NCBI GenBank assembly: GCA_041946685.1
Contig: JBHGAV010000001.1
Location: forward strand, 1 to 64,000
Source: JBHGAV01 sp041946685
GTDB taxonomy: Bacteria > Acidobacteriota > Terriglobia > Bryobacterales > Bryobacteraceae
DNA length: 64,000 nucleotides
Reading direction: 5' to 3'
Positions 36,636-46,588 of the stretch are shown piece after piece. Below the pieces are notes generated by a model. That model worked only from the letters and a program-made list of their open reading frames with translations. It made no database searches and was not told the origin of the DNA. How positions within the stretch are numbered: the first letter of the stretch is position 1; each line of letters begins with the position of its first letter. The position numbers and the translations under genes were made by a program.

Positions 36636-39599
36636 TCATTGCACCACCCGTACCGGAATGCTGGTTGAGTTATCGCCTTGCGAGATGGTGAGCGGAACGT
36701 TGAGCCCCGCCGGCGCGTTATCGGGCGCTCGGGCGTTGATTTGGTAGACGCCCACAAGTCCCGGCGTCAACCCTGCGAACTGCACGGCCGCTTCCGTGCC
36801 GCCCAGTGTGACGATCGGAGTGACCTGGGCCTGGGCGAGCGGGTCCAGCGGCCCCGGCGACCCGGTGTCGACGGCCGGCCAGGTGCGGCCGAGGCCGGTC
36901 AGGTAGATGACGATGTTGTCCCCCCTATGTATCGGATTGGAGGGGGTTACGAGTTGGCCGTTGGATGCCCGGACGACGGTCGCCAGATCGGTGACCGGAC
37001 CCGCCACTCCGCTGCGAAACACGCCCGGCGCCGTGGAGGAGACTTGAAGCTCGAAGCTGTCGCTCACGCCGCCCGGAGTGTGCAGGATCAGTGTCACGTT
37101 TCCGTCCACTTCGTAGGGAAGCTGGGCGTTGATTTGCGTGGGAGAGGCGAACAGCATCGGCACGGAAGCTCCGTTGGCCGTCATGCAGCTCTCGCCGAGA
37201 GCCCTTGGAAGCGGCATCTCGCTGGTGGCGATGTTGACCGGGCTCAACTGGCTGCCGAAGACGGCGATCAGGCCGCCGGGCGCCACCGGGCGGGTGAAAT
37301 CGGCGGCATTGACCACCTGGAACAGGCGCGGGGGAGAGGTGGCAGCATCATAATCCCAGGCCAGCGCCGTGAATCCGGAGGTGGTCAGCGAGATCAGGGC
37401 GCTACGGCTGGCGAGCACGGCCAAAGACCGTGTAAAGGCCGCACCCTCACTGCCGGCCGGCGGAGCTTCCGCCATGCGCGCCGGTCCGTTTGCCCCTCCC
37501 GACCCGAGATTGATTCGCTGCAACGCTCCAGGGCTTTCCGCCGAGGGAATCATGCTAAGGAAGCCGGTCTGGTCGGCGAAGGCGAAGCCCGATGTGGTTC
37601 CGGTTCCCTTGTCGAATCGCGCCACGGGGACCAGCGAAGAGTTGAGCAGCAGGTTGTCCACCACGAACCAGTCCAGACTGGAAGCGGCGTAGGCCCCGCC
37701 GAGCGACTCGTAGTCCTTGCGCGAAATGGTGAAGATGTCGAGGCTGGCGTTGTAGAGCAGCAGGTTTCCGTCGGCTTGCGCCGCCATGATCGAAGACCCG
37801 TTGGTGGGGGCGATCAGAACGGTGTTGACGTTGACGTCGTTTTCGTACACGCCGAGGGTGGGTAACTCGACGGCGGACCGCATGTTGAAATCCACGCGGT
37901 CGATCTTGTGAATCGGGCCGGCAACCCGGCAGGCAGCCAGGATGGTTCTCCCCGAAGCCGCCAGGGAGCGCGGATAGTGCCCGTCGGGCATTCGGATGGG
38001 GTCGGTAGCTTCGAGCGTCTCCAGGTCGAAGACGTTGGCGATCTGCGAGTTGTCGTTGCCCACCAGCAGGTAGCGGCGGTCAAAGGTCAAGGCCATCTGG
38101 GTCGGCGTGTTGCCGGTCCGCAGCGTGGCGATGAGGTGATAGTCCGAGCCGTCGTAGACGAGCACCTGATTCTTGTCCTGCCGGAGGATGTAGAAGCGGT
38201 TGCGCACCGGGTCGGCCACAAGGTCAACCAGCTTGCCCGGCACGTGGACCACCGTGCCCCGCTGGTCCGGCTGGCGGATGTTGATCAGGACCCGTATGCG
38301 CGAGGGTATGTTGGCGGCCTGGCTGGAGTGGACGTCCAGCCATGTTTCCACGGTGCCCTGGCGCGCGGCGAAGGCGCTGGGGTCCACGCGCAATTGAAGC
38401 GCCGCGGGTGTGCTTCCGGAAGAGGGCGTGACCGACAGGCCCGGAATCGCGCCTGAGACGCTGAAATCCAGGCGCCCGCCGCTGGCGTCAACCAGCCAGA
38501 CTTCCTTCATCGAGGCGCGCCGGTCGCAGAAGCTGGACTGGAAGAAGACCTCCTCGCTAGAGACGGTGAGCCTTGGCTGCCGCTCCCAGGCTCCGACCGG
38601 CAGCTCCATCAGGCCGCTGTCCGAGATGGCGTACATGGTGGAGCCGTCGGAGGTCAGCACCGACTTGCCGGCGAGATTCTCCGGGAGGTTGAACCGCTCG
38701 CGGACAGTGAGGTTGTCCGAATCGCAGACCATCAGCACGGGAGCTTCCCCGGCTTTGGAGGGGATCTGGGCGAAGATCAGCCCGCGCTGGGAGTCAATCG
38801 CGTGACTGCCCACGTTCAGCAGACCCGAGGCGTCCGGGAACTGAGCCAGCAACGTGCCGCTGGAGGCGAACAAACCCCAGCCCGCGGCGTAGTAAGCGCC
38901 GTCGCGGCTGACGCTGACCACCCTCGGCCCCTGGGGAGGATCGGAGACATAGCCGAGAATCAGCAGGCGCTGCGGATGCCGGTCGAAGCGAAACCGGAGG
39001 GTGTCGGTCAGGCCGTAGATATGCTCGCCGTCCCCGGACACGGCCATGGAGGCCGCCATGATCTGGGGGGGAAAGTTGGCGGGCGGCACCGGCAGCGTGC
39101 GCGCGACCAGGTCCTCGAGCGTGGCCAGCAGGGTCAGCGCGCCCGTGGCCGGGTCGTAGAGCAGGAACTCGGTCGAGGTCACCACCAGCGCGCGGTTGTC
39201 GCTGGTGAAGGCCACCCCTAGCGGCGGAGCCGGCAGCAGGAAAGTCTGCCGCGCCCCGTTGTCCAGCCGGATGAGCGTCATCCCGCTGAACGCGGTGCTC
39301 GGAGCGGCGTAGTTGGCGTAGTGGGTCACCAGCAGGTAGCGCCCGTCGCGCGACAGCGCGAGGGAGCCCGGCTGCGACGCCACGGCCATGGATGTTCTCC
39401 GGACCAGGTCGGGGATGGACACGACGTCGATCCGGCTGGCCGTAAAGTTGGCGACGTAGACCACGCCGCGCGCTTCGTCCAACGCCAGATCGGCGCCATG
39501 GCCCCCCAGGGGCACAACTCTGCCAAACGTGCCGCCCCAGGCCGCGGCTGCGAGCCAGGCGGAGGCAGCCAGCACCCAAGGCCAGCATTTCCTTTGCAT
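36636..39599 (-). CDS. Exported beta-propeller protein with Solibacter-type C-terminal domain
   Basis: From the ATG at 39599 (GGAGGTG five bases upstream) the 987-residue protein has a signal peptide (KCWPWVLAASAWLAAAAWG), propeller-type repeats with YVTN-like motifs (residues about 20-330 and 470-730: YVANFTASRIDVVSIP; YLLVGNDNSQIANVFDLE), and a C-terminal domain (about 750-985) with GGLIAVFGSQLS, ASPTQINAQLPYEV, VIYLTGLGRT and QINARAPDNAPAG, as in TIGR03437 of Solibacter relatives. A Cys in the last domain is GESCMTANG. It probably sits at the cell surface and binds a polymer. Function unproven. Confidence 0.85.
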   Translation of the reverse strand: MQRKCWPWVLAASAWLAAAAWGGTFGRVVPLGGHGADLALDEARGVVYVANFTASRIDVVSIPDLVRRTSMAVASQPGSLALSRDGRYLLVTHYANYAAPSTAFSGMTLIRLDNGARQTFLLPAPPLGVAFTSDNRALVVTSTEFLLYDPATGALTLLATLEDLVARTLPVPPANFPPQIMAASMAVSGDGEHIYGLTDTLRFRFDRHPQRLLILGYVSDPPQGPRVVSVSRDGAYYAAGWGLFASSGTLLAQFPDASGLLNVGSHAIDSQRGLIFAQIPSKAGEAPVLMVCDSDNLTVRERFNLPENLAGKSVLTSDGSTMYAISDSGLMELPVGAWERQPRLTVSSEEVFFQSSFCDRRASMKEVWLVDASGGRLDFSVSGAIPGLSVTPSSGSTPAALQLRVDPSAFAARQGTVETWLDVHSSQAANIPSRIRVLINIRQPDQRGTVVHVPGKLVDLVADPVRNRFYILRQDKNQVLVYDGSDYHLIATLRTGNTPTQMALTFDRRYLLVGNDNSQIANVFDLETLEATDPIRMPDGHYPRSLAASGRTILAACRVAGPIHKIDRVDFNMRSAVELPTLGVYENDVNVNTVLIAPTNGSSIMAAQADGNLLLYNASLDIFTISRKDYESLGGAYAASSLDWFVVDNLLLNSSLVPVARFDKGTGTTSGFAFADQTGFLSMIPSAESPGALQRINLGSGGANGPARMAEAPPAGSEGAAFTRSLAVLASRSALISLTTSGFTALAWDYDAATSPPRLFQVVNAADFTRPVAPGGLIAVFGSQLSPVNIATSEMPLPRALGESCMTANGASVPMLFASPTQINAQLPYEVDGNVTLILHTPGGVSDSFELQVSSTAPGVFRSGVAGPVTDLATVVRASNGQLVTPSNPIHRGDNIVIYLTGLGRTWPAVDTGSPGPLDPLAQAQVTPIVTLGGTEAAVQFAGLTPGLVGVYQINARAPDNAPAGLNVPLTISQGDNSTSIPVRVVQ

Positions 39600-39615
39600 A
39601 CACGCACCTCCAGTT

Positions 39616-39646
39616 GGGCCGTGACCCCAAAGCGGAGCCACGGCCC
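39616..39646 (-). other. Inverted repeat between the miniprotein and the beta-propeller gene
   Basis: GGGCCGTG (39616-39623) and CACGGCCC (39639-39646) form a perfect 8-base stem with a 15-base loop that itself can pair (CTCCGC/TTTGGGG). It lies just before the Shine-Dalgarno of the beta-propeller gene and has no U-run, so it is a candidate attenuator or mRNA-processing site. Confidence 0.4.
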
Positions 39647-39677
39647 CGGAACTGTTTTACTCAGGAGCAACGCATCG

Positions 39678-39770
39678 CTACTCGGCCCTCCTGCGGCGCC
39701 GCAGGACAATCACGCCGATCAGCAGCACAGCCATCACGGCACAGATGACTCGGATCATCGAAGCGTCCAT
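39678..39770 (-). CDS. 30-residue single-pass membrane miniprotein
   Basis: An ATG at 39770 with AAGGAGG six bases upstream opens 30 codons ending in TAG. The product has a hydrophobic core (MIRVICAVMAVLLIGVIVL, residues 5-23) followed by five consecutive Arg and Ala-Glu. This is a single membrane helix with a basic anchor, N-terminus outside by the positive-inside rule. It lies 37 bases after tadC on the same strand, so it probably shares the Tad transcript. It lacks the prepilin peptidase motif (GATAIEYGL) of Flp pilins. A role in the Tad machine or the envelope is possible. Confidence 0.65.
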   Translation of the reverse strand: MDASMIRVICAVMAVLLIGVIVLRRRRRAE

Positions 39771-39807
39771 CGCGTTCCTCCTTTCCGCCTACCGGGGCGA
39801 ATCACAC

Positions 39808-40728
39808 TCAAAGGTTCTTCATCATGGGCAGCATCTCTCGCACAATGCGAACCGCCATGGGGCCAACCGTGACCACAAAAAGGGTGGGAAGGATGCAAAA
39901 GAAGATCGGAAACACCAGCTTCACTCCCACCTTGGCCGCCTTCTCCTCGGCGACCTGGCGCGCCTGAACCCGCATGTAGTCGGCGTGGGTGCGCAGGCTC
40001 TGCGCCACCCCCGTTCCGAAGCGGTCGGCCTGAATCAGCACGGCCACCAGTTTCTTGAGCTCTTCGACCGCGGTCCTCTCGGCCAGATTGCGCAGCGACT
40101 CGGCCCGCCGCTTTCCCGTCCGCAACTCCAGGTTGACCAGGGTGAACTCCTCGCTGATGTCGCGATGTGCGATCTCCAGTTCCTTGGCCGTCTGCATCAG
40201 GGCCTGATCGAGGCCCAGGCCCGACTCCACGCAGATCACTAGCAAGTCCAGGGCGTCCGGCAGGCCGCGCCGTATCCGGTGCTGCCGCCGCCGGCCCTTC
40301 AGCGTGACGAAGTATGCGGGAGCCGTCCAGCCGGCCAGGGCCGCGGCCGCCACGGCCAGCACCTTGTTGTCGTAGGCCATATCCAGGCCCGCCACCACGG
40401 CGACGGTGGCCAGCGGCAATATCACGGCGGACAGGGCACGCGCGCCGTAGAGCATCCGCAAAGCGTTCGGGCTGCGATAGCCGGCCCGCACCAGGCGCTT
40501 CTCGATCAATTTCGTCTGCGCCGAGGGGCTGGGCAGCATGGTACCGATGCGCGCCACCATGTCCCGAAAGGCGAGGCTGGGGTGGACCGGCACGTGCGTC
40601 TGGGTGTCGGCGATCGCGCCCGTGATGCGGTCCACGGCCGCCTTGGGCCGGGCCCAGAACCGCACTCCCATCGCCGTGGACAGGGCGGTGAGAAGCAGGA
40701 ACAGCACGATGGTCAGCGCCAGGGTCAC
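39808..40728 (-). CDS. tadC: Tad pilus inner-membrane platform protein TadC
   Basis: The 306-residue protein is a type II/IV platform (GspF-type) with one N-terminal helix and helices near residues 90-120 and 270-295. LPDALDLLVICVESGLGLD and LLKRTGGN-type EFTLVNLELRTGKRRAESL are the family motifs. The C-terminal segment FPIFFCILPTLFVVTVGP is typical of TadC. It follows TadB by three bases. Confidence 0.92.
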   Translation of the reverse strand: MTLALTIVLFLLLTALSTAMGVRFWARPKAAVDRITGAIADTQTHVPVHPSLAFRDMVARIGTMLPSPSAQTKLIEKRLVRAGYRSPNALRMLYGARALSAVILPLATVAVVAGLDMAYDNKVLAVAAAALAGWTAPAYFVTLKGRRRQHRIRRGLPDALDLLVICVESGLGLDQALMQTAKELEIAHRDISEEFTLVNLELRTGKRRAESLRNLAERTAVEELKKLVAVLIQADRFGTGVAQSLRTHADYMRVQARQVAEEKAAKVGVKLVFPIFFCILPTLFVVTVGPMAVRIVREMLPMMKNL

Positions 40729-40731
40729 GCG

Positions 40732-41706
40732 TCACACCTCGATCGACACGATCTTGCGGATCACGCCGTAGCCCAGCAGTTGCAGAGCCAAGGCCAGCCC
40801 GGCCATCATGCGCCCGGTTTCGTCGGTGATGAAGAAGGTCACGTATTCGCGATTGACGATGAACATCATGCCGGCCACCGACAGGGGAATCAGGCTCAGT
40901 GCCGTCCCGGTCATGCGTCCGTGCGCGCTGACGGCCCGGATCCGCCCGCGCAGCTTGAACCGCTCTCGAATCACGTACGCCAGCTTGTCGAGCAACTCGG
41001 CCAGGTTGCCGCCCGTCCGCTTTTGCAGTAACACGGCAGATACGAAGAACTGCACATCCATCAGCGGGACCCGCCCGCCCAACCGCTGCAAGGCGGTCTC
41101 CAGCGGCATCCCCAGGTTGTGCTCGTCGAAGGTGCGCCGGAACTCCCCGGCCAGGGGCTCCTGGAACTCCTTGTGCAGCATCTCCAGCGAAACCGAGAAC
41201 GCATGCCCGGCGCGCATCGAGCGCGAGACAAACTCCAGGCTTTCGGGGAACTGCTGCTCGAACTTGCGCAGGCGGGCCGTCCGCCGGCGCAGCACGTACA
41301 ACAGCGGAAGGGAGCCGGCCGCCAGGCCGGCCGGGATGGCAAACTTGCGGACCACGGGCGCGCCGTACCACACCGCCGCGAAGGCGCACAGAAACAGAGC
41401 CAAACAGGCGTGCATCAGCCTGCCCGGATGCCACTTCAAATCCGCCTGGTCCAGCAGGACCTGCAGGCGCGGCTTCACCTCAAACCGGGCGAGGATTCGC
41501 AGGATGAGCTTCCCGGTCCGCCCGTCCTCCGGAGAGATGAGCGACGCGGTCTTGGCCGGGGCTTTGCGGCCCTTCTCCGCCGACTGCCCGAGCAGGCGGC
41601 TGCGGATCCGCTTGGCTTCCGCGCTTCGGATGGCCCGCATGACCAGCCAGTAACAGGCCAGAAACGCGATCCAGCAAGCTCCCAGAATCAGCCAGAAGGT
41701 CCTCAT
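40732..41706 (-). CDS. tadB: Tad pilus inner-membrane platform protein TadB
   Basis: The 324-residue protein has helices near residues 5-25, 100-135, 270-290 and 300-318, and the platform motif [19 protein letters not shown] plus [19 protein letters not shown]. TadB and TadC together form the assembly platform for Flp pili, which TadA drives. It lies four bases after tadA. Confidence 0.92.
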   Translation of the reverse strand: MRTFWLILGACWIAFLACYWLVMRAIRSAEAKRIRSRLLGQSAEKGRKAPAKTASLISPEDGRTGKLILRILARFEVKPRLQVLLDQADLKWHPGRLMHACLALFLCAFAAVWYGAPVVRKFAIPAGLAAGSLPLLYVLRRRTARLRKFEQQFPESLEFVSRSMRAGHAFSVSLEMLHKEFQEPLAGEFRRTFDEHNLGMPLETALQRLGGRVPLMDVQFFVSAVLLQKRTGGNLAELLDKLAYVIRERFKLRGRIRAVSAHGRMTGTALSLIPLSVAGMMFIVNREYVTFFITDETGRMMAGLALALQLLGYGVIRKIVSIEV

Positions 41707-41710
41707 CCGC

Positions 41711-43072
41711 TCAGACCTCCTCCGACTCGTTGAACAGGTCGGGCCTGAGCAGGATCCCGGCAGAGAGCAACTTCTCGTGGAACCGCGGGCGGATGCCCGT
41801 GGCGGCGAACCGGCCGATGACCCGGCCCTCGGGCGTCAGGCCCCGCTTCTCGAAGACGAACAGGTCCTGCATGGTGATGACGTCCCCCTCCATGCCGGTG
41901 ACCTCGGTGATATTGACAACCCGGCGCGAACCGTCGCTCTGCCGCGCCGCCTGCACGATCAGGTGCACGGCGCTGGCGATCTGCTGCCGGATGGCGGTGA
42001 GCTGCATGTTGGCGTTGGCCAGCGACACCATGACTTCCAGGCGCGACACCGCGTCGCGAGGGCTGTTGGCGTGGACCGTGGTCAGCGAGCCGTCGTGGCC
42101 GGTGTTCATGGCCTGAAGCATGTCCAGGGCCTCCTCGCCGCGCACCTCGCCCACCACGATGCGGTCCGGCCGCATGCGCAGGCTATTGATGAGCAGCTCG
42201 CGCTGCCGGACGGCGCCTTCCCCTTCCAGGTTGGCGGGGCGCGTCTCCAGCCTGGCCACGTGCGGCTGCTTGAGCTGCAGTTCGGCGGCGTCCTCGATGG
42301 TCACGATGCGTTCGCGCGGATTGATGAAGGCGGAGAGCGCGTTAAGCAGGGTGGTCTTGCCGGCGCCGGTCCCGCCGGAGATGAGGATGTTCAGCCGGGT
42401 CTTGACCGCGGCCTCCAGCAGTTCCATCATCCCCTGGGTCATGGCCCGCTTCTCCACCAGATCGGGCGGCATCAGCCGGTCGCGGGAGAAGCGCCGTATC
42501 GAGAGCAGGGGCCCGTCCACCGCCAGCGGCGGGATGATGGCGTTCACGCGCGAGCCGTCCACCAGGCGCGCATCCACCATGGGAGTGGACTCGTCGATGC
42601 GCCGGCCCACCTGGCTGACGATCTTGTCGATCACGTGCATCAAATGCGAGTCGTCCCGGAAGGCCACGCTGGTCAGCTCCAGCACTCCCCGGCGTTCGAT
42701 GTAGACCGCCTTGTGCGTGTTGACGAGGATGTCGGAGACGGTCGGGTCCTCCAGCAGCGGCTCCAGCGGCCCGAGCCCGAAGACCTCGTCGAGCACTTCG
42801 TCGCAGATCTGCTGTTTCTCGAACGAGCTCAGAAGCGTCGGTTCGGCCTCGATCAGCGAGACCAGCGCCTGGCGCACCTCGCCGCGCACGCGCTGGTTCT
42901 CGATGGTGGCCAGGGCTTCCAGGTTGATCTTCTCCAGCAGCTTGCGGTGGAGCGTGAACTTCAGTTGCTGGTACTCCGGCTTCAGCGTGCCGCGCGGCCT
43001 TCCGCCGTTGCGAAGGAGTCGCTGCTCCCATGTCATCTCGCCCGTGGTTCTCGAATCGACGGTTGGCAACAT
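41711..43072 (-). CDS. tadA: Tad pilus assembly ATPase TadA/CpaF
   Basis: The 453-residue cytoplasmic ATPase has an N-terminal domain with [18 protein letters not shown], a Walker A loop [16 protein letters not shown] (about residues 232-247), an Asp box ([14 protein letters not shown]), [19 protein letters not shown] (Walker B) and [15 protein letters not shown] (His box). It powers Flp pilus extension through TadB/TadC. Confidence 0.95.
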   Translation of the reverse strand: MLPTVDSRTTGEMTWEQRLLRNGGRPRGTLKPEYQQLKFTLHRKLLEKINLEALATIENQRVRGEVRQALVSLIEAEPTLLSSFEKQQICDEVLDEVFGLGPLEPLLEDPTVSDILVNTHKAVYIERRGVLELTSVAFRDDSHLMHVIDKIVSQVGRRIDESTPMVDARLVDGSRVNAIIPPLAVDGPLLSIRRFSRDRLMPPDLVEKRAMTQGMMELLEAAVKTRLNILISGGTGAGKTTLLNALSAFINPRERIVTIEDAAELQLKQPHVARLETRPANLEGEGAVRQRELLINSLRMRPDRIVVGEVRGEEALDMLQAMNTGHDGSLTTVHANSPRDAVSRLEVMVSLANANMQLTAIRQQIASAVHLIVQAARQSDGSRRVVNITEVTGMEGDVITMQDLFVFEKRGLTPEGRVIGRFAATGIRPRFHEKLLSAGILLRPDLFNESEEV

Positions 43073-43093
43073 AGCATTCCCTCAAAAATCGCT

Positions 43094-44302
43094 CTAGGTG
43101 CCGGCGAACACCGGCCCCGCATCCAGGAGGAAGTCCACCTTCCGTCTCTCGCTCCGGCTAGGCCCGGCCATGGACCCGGCCAGCCCCTCGATTGCCTCAC
43201 CGAAGCCGCTCCCGGCTTCAACCGGCTCCCCCAACGCGATGGCCTGGTGCAAACGTGAATGGTCGTCCGGCATCGAAATCCGGACCCGGCTGCCGAGGAT
43301 CTTCTCCAGGTCCTGGCCGGTGATTCCCTCCCTGCGGCCGGTCTGGTTGATGACCACTTCGAATCGGTCCGGGCTGATGCCGAGCTGGCTCAACAGGCGG
43401 ACCGCCTTGCGCGCCAGATGCAGGCTGGGGAGTTCCGTGGTGGACACCAGGAACGTCTTGTCCGCATTCGCCAGAGCCAGCAGGCTGACCCGGTGAAACA
43501 CCGCCGGAAGATCCAGCAGGGTCCATTGATACCGGCTGCGGAGGTGATCCAGCGCCTGACGAAAATGAACCGGATCGAACGGCATCTCGCTCGGCTTGGC
43601 CGGAGTCCCCAGAATGTCCAGGCCAGGGGCGTCCCCGGCGGGCTCGATCCAGCCGGAAGCGCCGCATCCGTTGGTCCGCTCCAGAACGTCCAGAAACGAG
43701 GCCTCGGCCCGGCGAGCCGAGTAGTAAGATACAGTGCCGGCCGCCAGGTCCAGATCGGCCAGCAGCACACGCGTCCGGGTCTTTCGCTCCAGCGCCAAGG
43801 CCGTCTGCCAGGCCAGCGTGGAGGCCCCGGCACCCGGCTTGGCGCTGGCGAAGGCGACGATCTGTCCTGGCTCGGCCGCCACCACGGGCTCGGTTCTTCG
43901 CAGGCGCGCGATGCCCGCCGCCGCGTCGCCCTGAGCCGACGCGTCGAATGGCGCCGCCAGGTACTCCCGGGCGCCCAGCTTGAGCAGTCGCATCACCACT
44001 TCGGGCCGCCGGGCCGAGTCCAGAGCGATCACCGGCATCGGCGGCCTCAGCGACGAGAGTTGCCGGATCAAACCGCAGGCGGCCTCCAGGTCCGAGGCCA
44101 CGTCCAGCAGGATCACCTCGGGTTGCAGTTGGCGCAGGCGGATGTCCAGAGCCTGCTCGGTCGGATACTTCTTCAGGTCGGCGAGAATCTGAAACACGCG
44201 CGTGCCGGCCAGTGTGGCAAGAAGAAGCTCGGCGAGCTGCCGGTCGGGTGCGATCAGCACCGCCCTCAGCTCCACCGCTCTTTCCGCGCCCGTTTGACTC
44301 AC
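43094..44302 (-). CDS. tadZ: Pilus localisation ATPase TadZ/CpaE
   Basis: The 402-residue protein has an atypical receiver-like N-terminal domain (about residues 1-130) whose phosphoacceptor region reads VILLDVASD, and a MinD/ParA-like ATPase with a deviant Walker A, SAKPGAGASTLAW. It then has DLDLAAGTV, LLDLPAVFHRVSLLAL and VVINQTGRREG. Such proteins position the Tad machine at a pole. It overlaps no neighbour and lies ten bases after the secretin. Confidence 0.9.
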   Translation of the reverse strand: MSQTGAERAVELRAVLIAPDRQLAELLLATLAGTRVFQILADLKKYPTEQALDIRLRQLQPEVILLDVASDLEAACGLIRQLSSLRPPMPVIALDSARRPEVVMRLLKLGAREYLAAPFDASAQGDAAAGIARLRRTEPVVAAEPGQIVAFASAKPGAGASTLAWQTALALERKTRTRVLLADLDLAAGTVSYYSARRAEASFLDVLERTNGCGASGWIEPAGDAPGLDILGTPAKPSEMPFDPVHFRQALDHLRSRYQWTLLDLPAVFHRVSLLALANADKTFLVSTTELPSLHLARKAVRLLSQLGISPDRFEVVINQTGRREGITGQDLEKILGSRVRISMPDDHSRLHQAIALGEPVEAGSGFGEAIEGLAGSMAGPSRSERRKVDFLLDAGPVFAGT

Positions 44303-44312
44303 CCGGAGACCC

Positions 44313-45680
44313 CTATTTCCGCGCCGGCGGCTGGTCGCCGGGCGCGGGCAAAGGCGGCAGGAATCCCATGGGCATGACGGGCCCCGAAGCCTGGCCGCCT
44401 GCCTCGGCGGGATCGGCGATGACGGGTGTCACAATCACCACCAGCTCGGTCTTGGTCTTGTTTTCCTGGCGGCTCTTGAACAAAGCTCCCAACACGGGAA
44501 CGCTCGACAGCCCGGGGACCTTGGAGAGCGTTTCGGTGGCCCGGTCGTCCATCAGGCCGGCGATCACGAAGCTCTGGCCCTCGGCCAGTTCGATGTCGGT
44601 CTCCATGCGACGCGTCGACAGGGCGGGGACCGTAAAGCCGGAGATCACAACCGCGTTGGCGATGTCGATGGTCGAGACTTCCGGCTTCACATGCAGCTTG
44701 ATGGTCCGGTTGGGCGTAATCCGCGGCTGGAAGGTCAGCCGGATGCCGAATTCGCGGAAGATCACGGTTACCGCTCCCACGTTGGCGCCGCCCTGCACCA
44801 CGGGCACCGGAAACTCGCCGCCGACCAGGAAGCTCGCCTCCTTGGCGTCGGTCGCCACCAGATTCGGCTCCGCCAGAATCTGCAACACCCCCTGCGAGCG
44901 CAGCGCCTGGATGAACGCCCCCAGGTTCAGGTCCGGCCGGAAGGCAAAGACGTTGAGGGCGTCGCTGATGGTCCAGTTGCTCACCTGCCCGGAGGCCGAG
45001 CTGGGTGTCAGGCCGGTGAGACCGTCCATCATCAGCCCCATCGGGTACACACGGGAGGGGCTGGGCGGGCTGAACTGGCCCGTGGTCGTACGTCCGGTCG
45101 TGTTCAACGCGCCCGTCGACATGAGGTTGAAGCCGAAACTGGCGCCGGCCGAACGGTTCAACTCCGCGAACTTGACCCGCAGCATGACCTGCTTGTCGGG
45201 GCCCGGCGGCGCAATTTGCAGGTTGTTGACGACACTCTTGGCCAGGGGCGCTACCAGGGCCGCGGCCCGCTCGGCCACGGTCTGGCTGGTGACACGGCCG
45301 GTCAACGAGAGCGCCTCCTGCGCGCTCTGCACCTCGATGCTCTCGTCGGGGAAGGTCCGCCGGAGCAGGTCGCGCACTTGGCCCAGGTCGTGGGCCACGG
45401 TCACTTTGTAGAAGGCTCTCTCCCCCGTCTTGGACCAGGTGCCGACGGTGGACAGCCCGTAGCCCTTGGCCAGCAGGAGCACCTCGCGGCGGCTCAGCGC
45501 CACCGTGTCGACGACTTGCGGCGCGGTGGTGGAGATCCTGGCAATGTCGAACGGGGTGTCGATCACCATGCTCTCGCCGACCGTCAGCCGGTATTCGCGC
45601 TCCGCGCCTCCGCCTCCAACCGGCACCTGCGCCGGCGCCAGCGCCGCGCAAAGCAACAGGATTACGTCACGCCATCGCAT
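44313..45680 (-). CDS. cpaC: Tad pilus outer-membrane secretin CpaC/RcpA
   Basis: The 455-residue protein has a signal peptide (RDVILLLCAALAPAQV), a pilus-type N-terminal domain (YRLTVGESMVIDTPFDIAR, then LAKGYGLSTVGTWSKTG), a BON-like module (IEVQSAQEALSLTGRVTS) and a secretin domain with IRLTFQPRITPNRTIKL and SFVIAGLMDDRATETLSKVP plus VPVLGALFKSRQ. It forms the outer-membrane gate for the Flp pilus. Confidence 0.93.
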   Translation of the reverse strand: MRWRDVILLLCAALAPAQVPVGGGGAEREYRLTVGESMVIDTPFDIARISTTAPQVVDTVALSRREVLLLAKGYGLSTVGTWSKTGERAFYKVTVAHDLGQVRDLLRRTFPDESIEVQSAQEALSLTGRVTSQTVAERAAALVAPLAKSVVNNLQIAPPGPDKQVMLRVKFAELNRSAGASFGFNLMSTGALNTTGRTTTGQFSPPSPSRVYPMGLMMDGLTGLTPSSASGQVSNWTISDALNVFAFRPDLNLGAFIQALRSQGVLQILAEPNLVATDAKEASFLVGGEFPVPVVQGGANVGAVTVIFREFGIRLTFQPRITPNRTIKLHVKPEVSTIDIANAVVISGFTVPALSTRRMETDIELAEGQSFVIAGLMDDRATETLSKVPGLSSVPVLGALFKSRQENKTKTELVVIVTPVIADPAEAGGQASGPVMPMGFLPPLPAPGDQPPARK

Positions 45681-45696
45681 GCATCACCTGTGAATC

Positions 45697-46566
45697 TCAA
45701 TTCGATTTGCCGCCCCCGATCAATTCCACGCTCCTCTCGGTCCCGCGGATCACGACGACCTCTTCGGGAGGAGGAGGAGCCGGCGCCGGCGGAGGCGCGG
45801 CCGCAGCCTGGACTACCGTCCGGCGGACAGGCACCGGCGGCCTCTCGACCGCGCGTGGCCCGTACAACTCCGTCATGGCCCGGCCGGGCGGCTTGGACAG
45901 AGCCAAATCGGCCGAGTTCCGCAACACCAACTGAATGCGCCCCTCGTTGCCCGCCAGCGTGAGGATCTCGGCCTGCTCCGGGGTAACCAGCAGCGTCACC
46001 ACGGGAGCGTTCACAGCGTTGCCGCTGGAGTCGGCCTGTATCTGCTTTCCGGCTGAGACAACGGGGACGTTTTGCAGGATCGTGCTGGTCCTGGCCCCCC
46101 CTTCGCCGGGCGGGCGCACCGTTACCAGCACGTCCACTCTCATGCCCGGCAGCACAAAGCCGGCCACTCCCACGACTTCGTTCACCTTGACGGCCACCGC
46201 CCGCATGCCAGGGGGAATCACCGGCGCCAGACCGAATCCACTCCCCCGCTCGGCGAGCCGCCCGGCGATCACAGGCTCATCCAGGAGGATGTTGCTGACC
46301 ACCGGACGGCCGACGACTTCCTCGATCTTCTGAAAGCTGCCGGCGGGAACCCGGTCTTTGGGGACCCGGACCACCTTGAGGTCGCCCGGCTTTATCTGCA
46401 CTCCGACCGGCAGCGGCTGGGCAGCCACCACCAAGTCGACGATCTCGGTCTTGGACTGTTGCCTGGACCCGCCTCCGGCCCGCGAACTCATCTGGTAAAA
46501 GATGCTGGACACCACAAGGGCGAAAAGAAGGCTGACCCCGGCGACGATGAGGATTCTGCGATCCAT
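45697..46566 (-). CDS. cpaB: Flp pilus assembly protein CpaB/RcpC
   Basis: The 289-residue protein starts with a membrane helix (RRILIVAGVSLLFALVVSS), followed by a SAF domain (VVAAQPLPVGVQIKPGDLKV, then VGRPVVSNILLDEPV) and an RcpC domain (GMRAVAVKVNEVVGVAGF). A Pro/Ala-rich tail precedes the basic end. CpaB is periplasmic and stabilises the secretin. The ATG at 46566 is used; the earlier in-frame codon would prepend 28 residues lacking export features. It leads the visible Tad operon. Confidence 0.9.
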   Translation of the reverse strand: MDRRILIVAGVSLLFALVVSSIFYQMSSRAGGGSRQQSKTEIVDLVVAAQPLPVGVQIKPGDLKVVRVPKDRVPAGSFQKIEEVVGRPVVSNILLDEPVIAGRLAERGSGFGLAPVIPPGMRAVAVKVNEVVGVAGFVLPGMRVDVLVTVRPPGEGGARTSTILQNVPVVSAGKQIQADSSGNAVNAPVVTLLVTPEQAEILTLAGNEGRIQLVLRNSADLALSKPPGRAMTELYGPRAVERPPVPVRRTVVQAAAAPPPAPAPPPPEEVVVIRGTERSVELIGGGKSN

Positions 46567-46588
46567 AGTCCTATGCCTGGCTCCCCTT

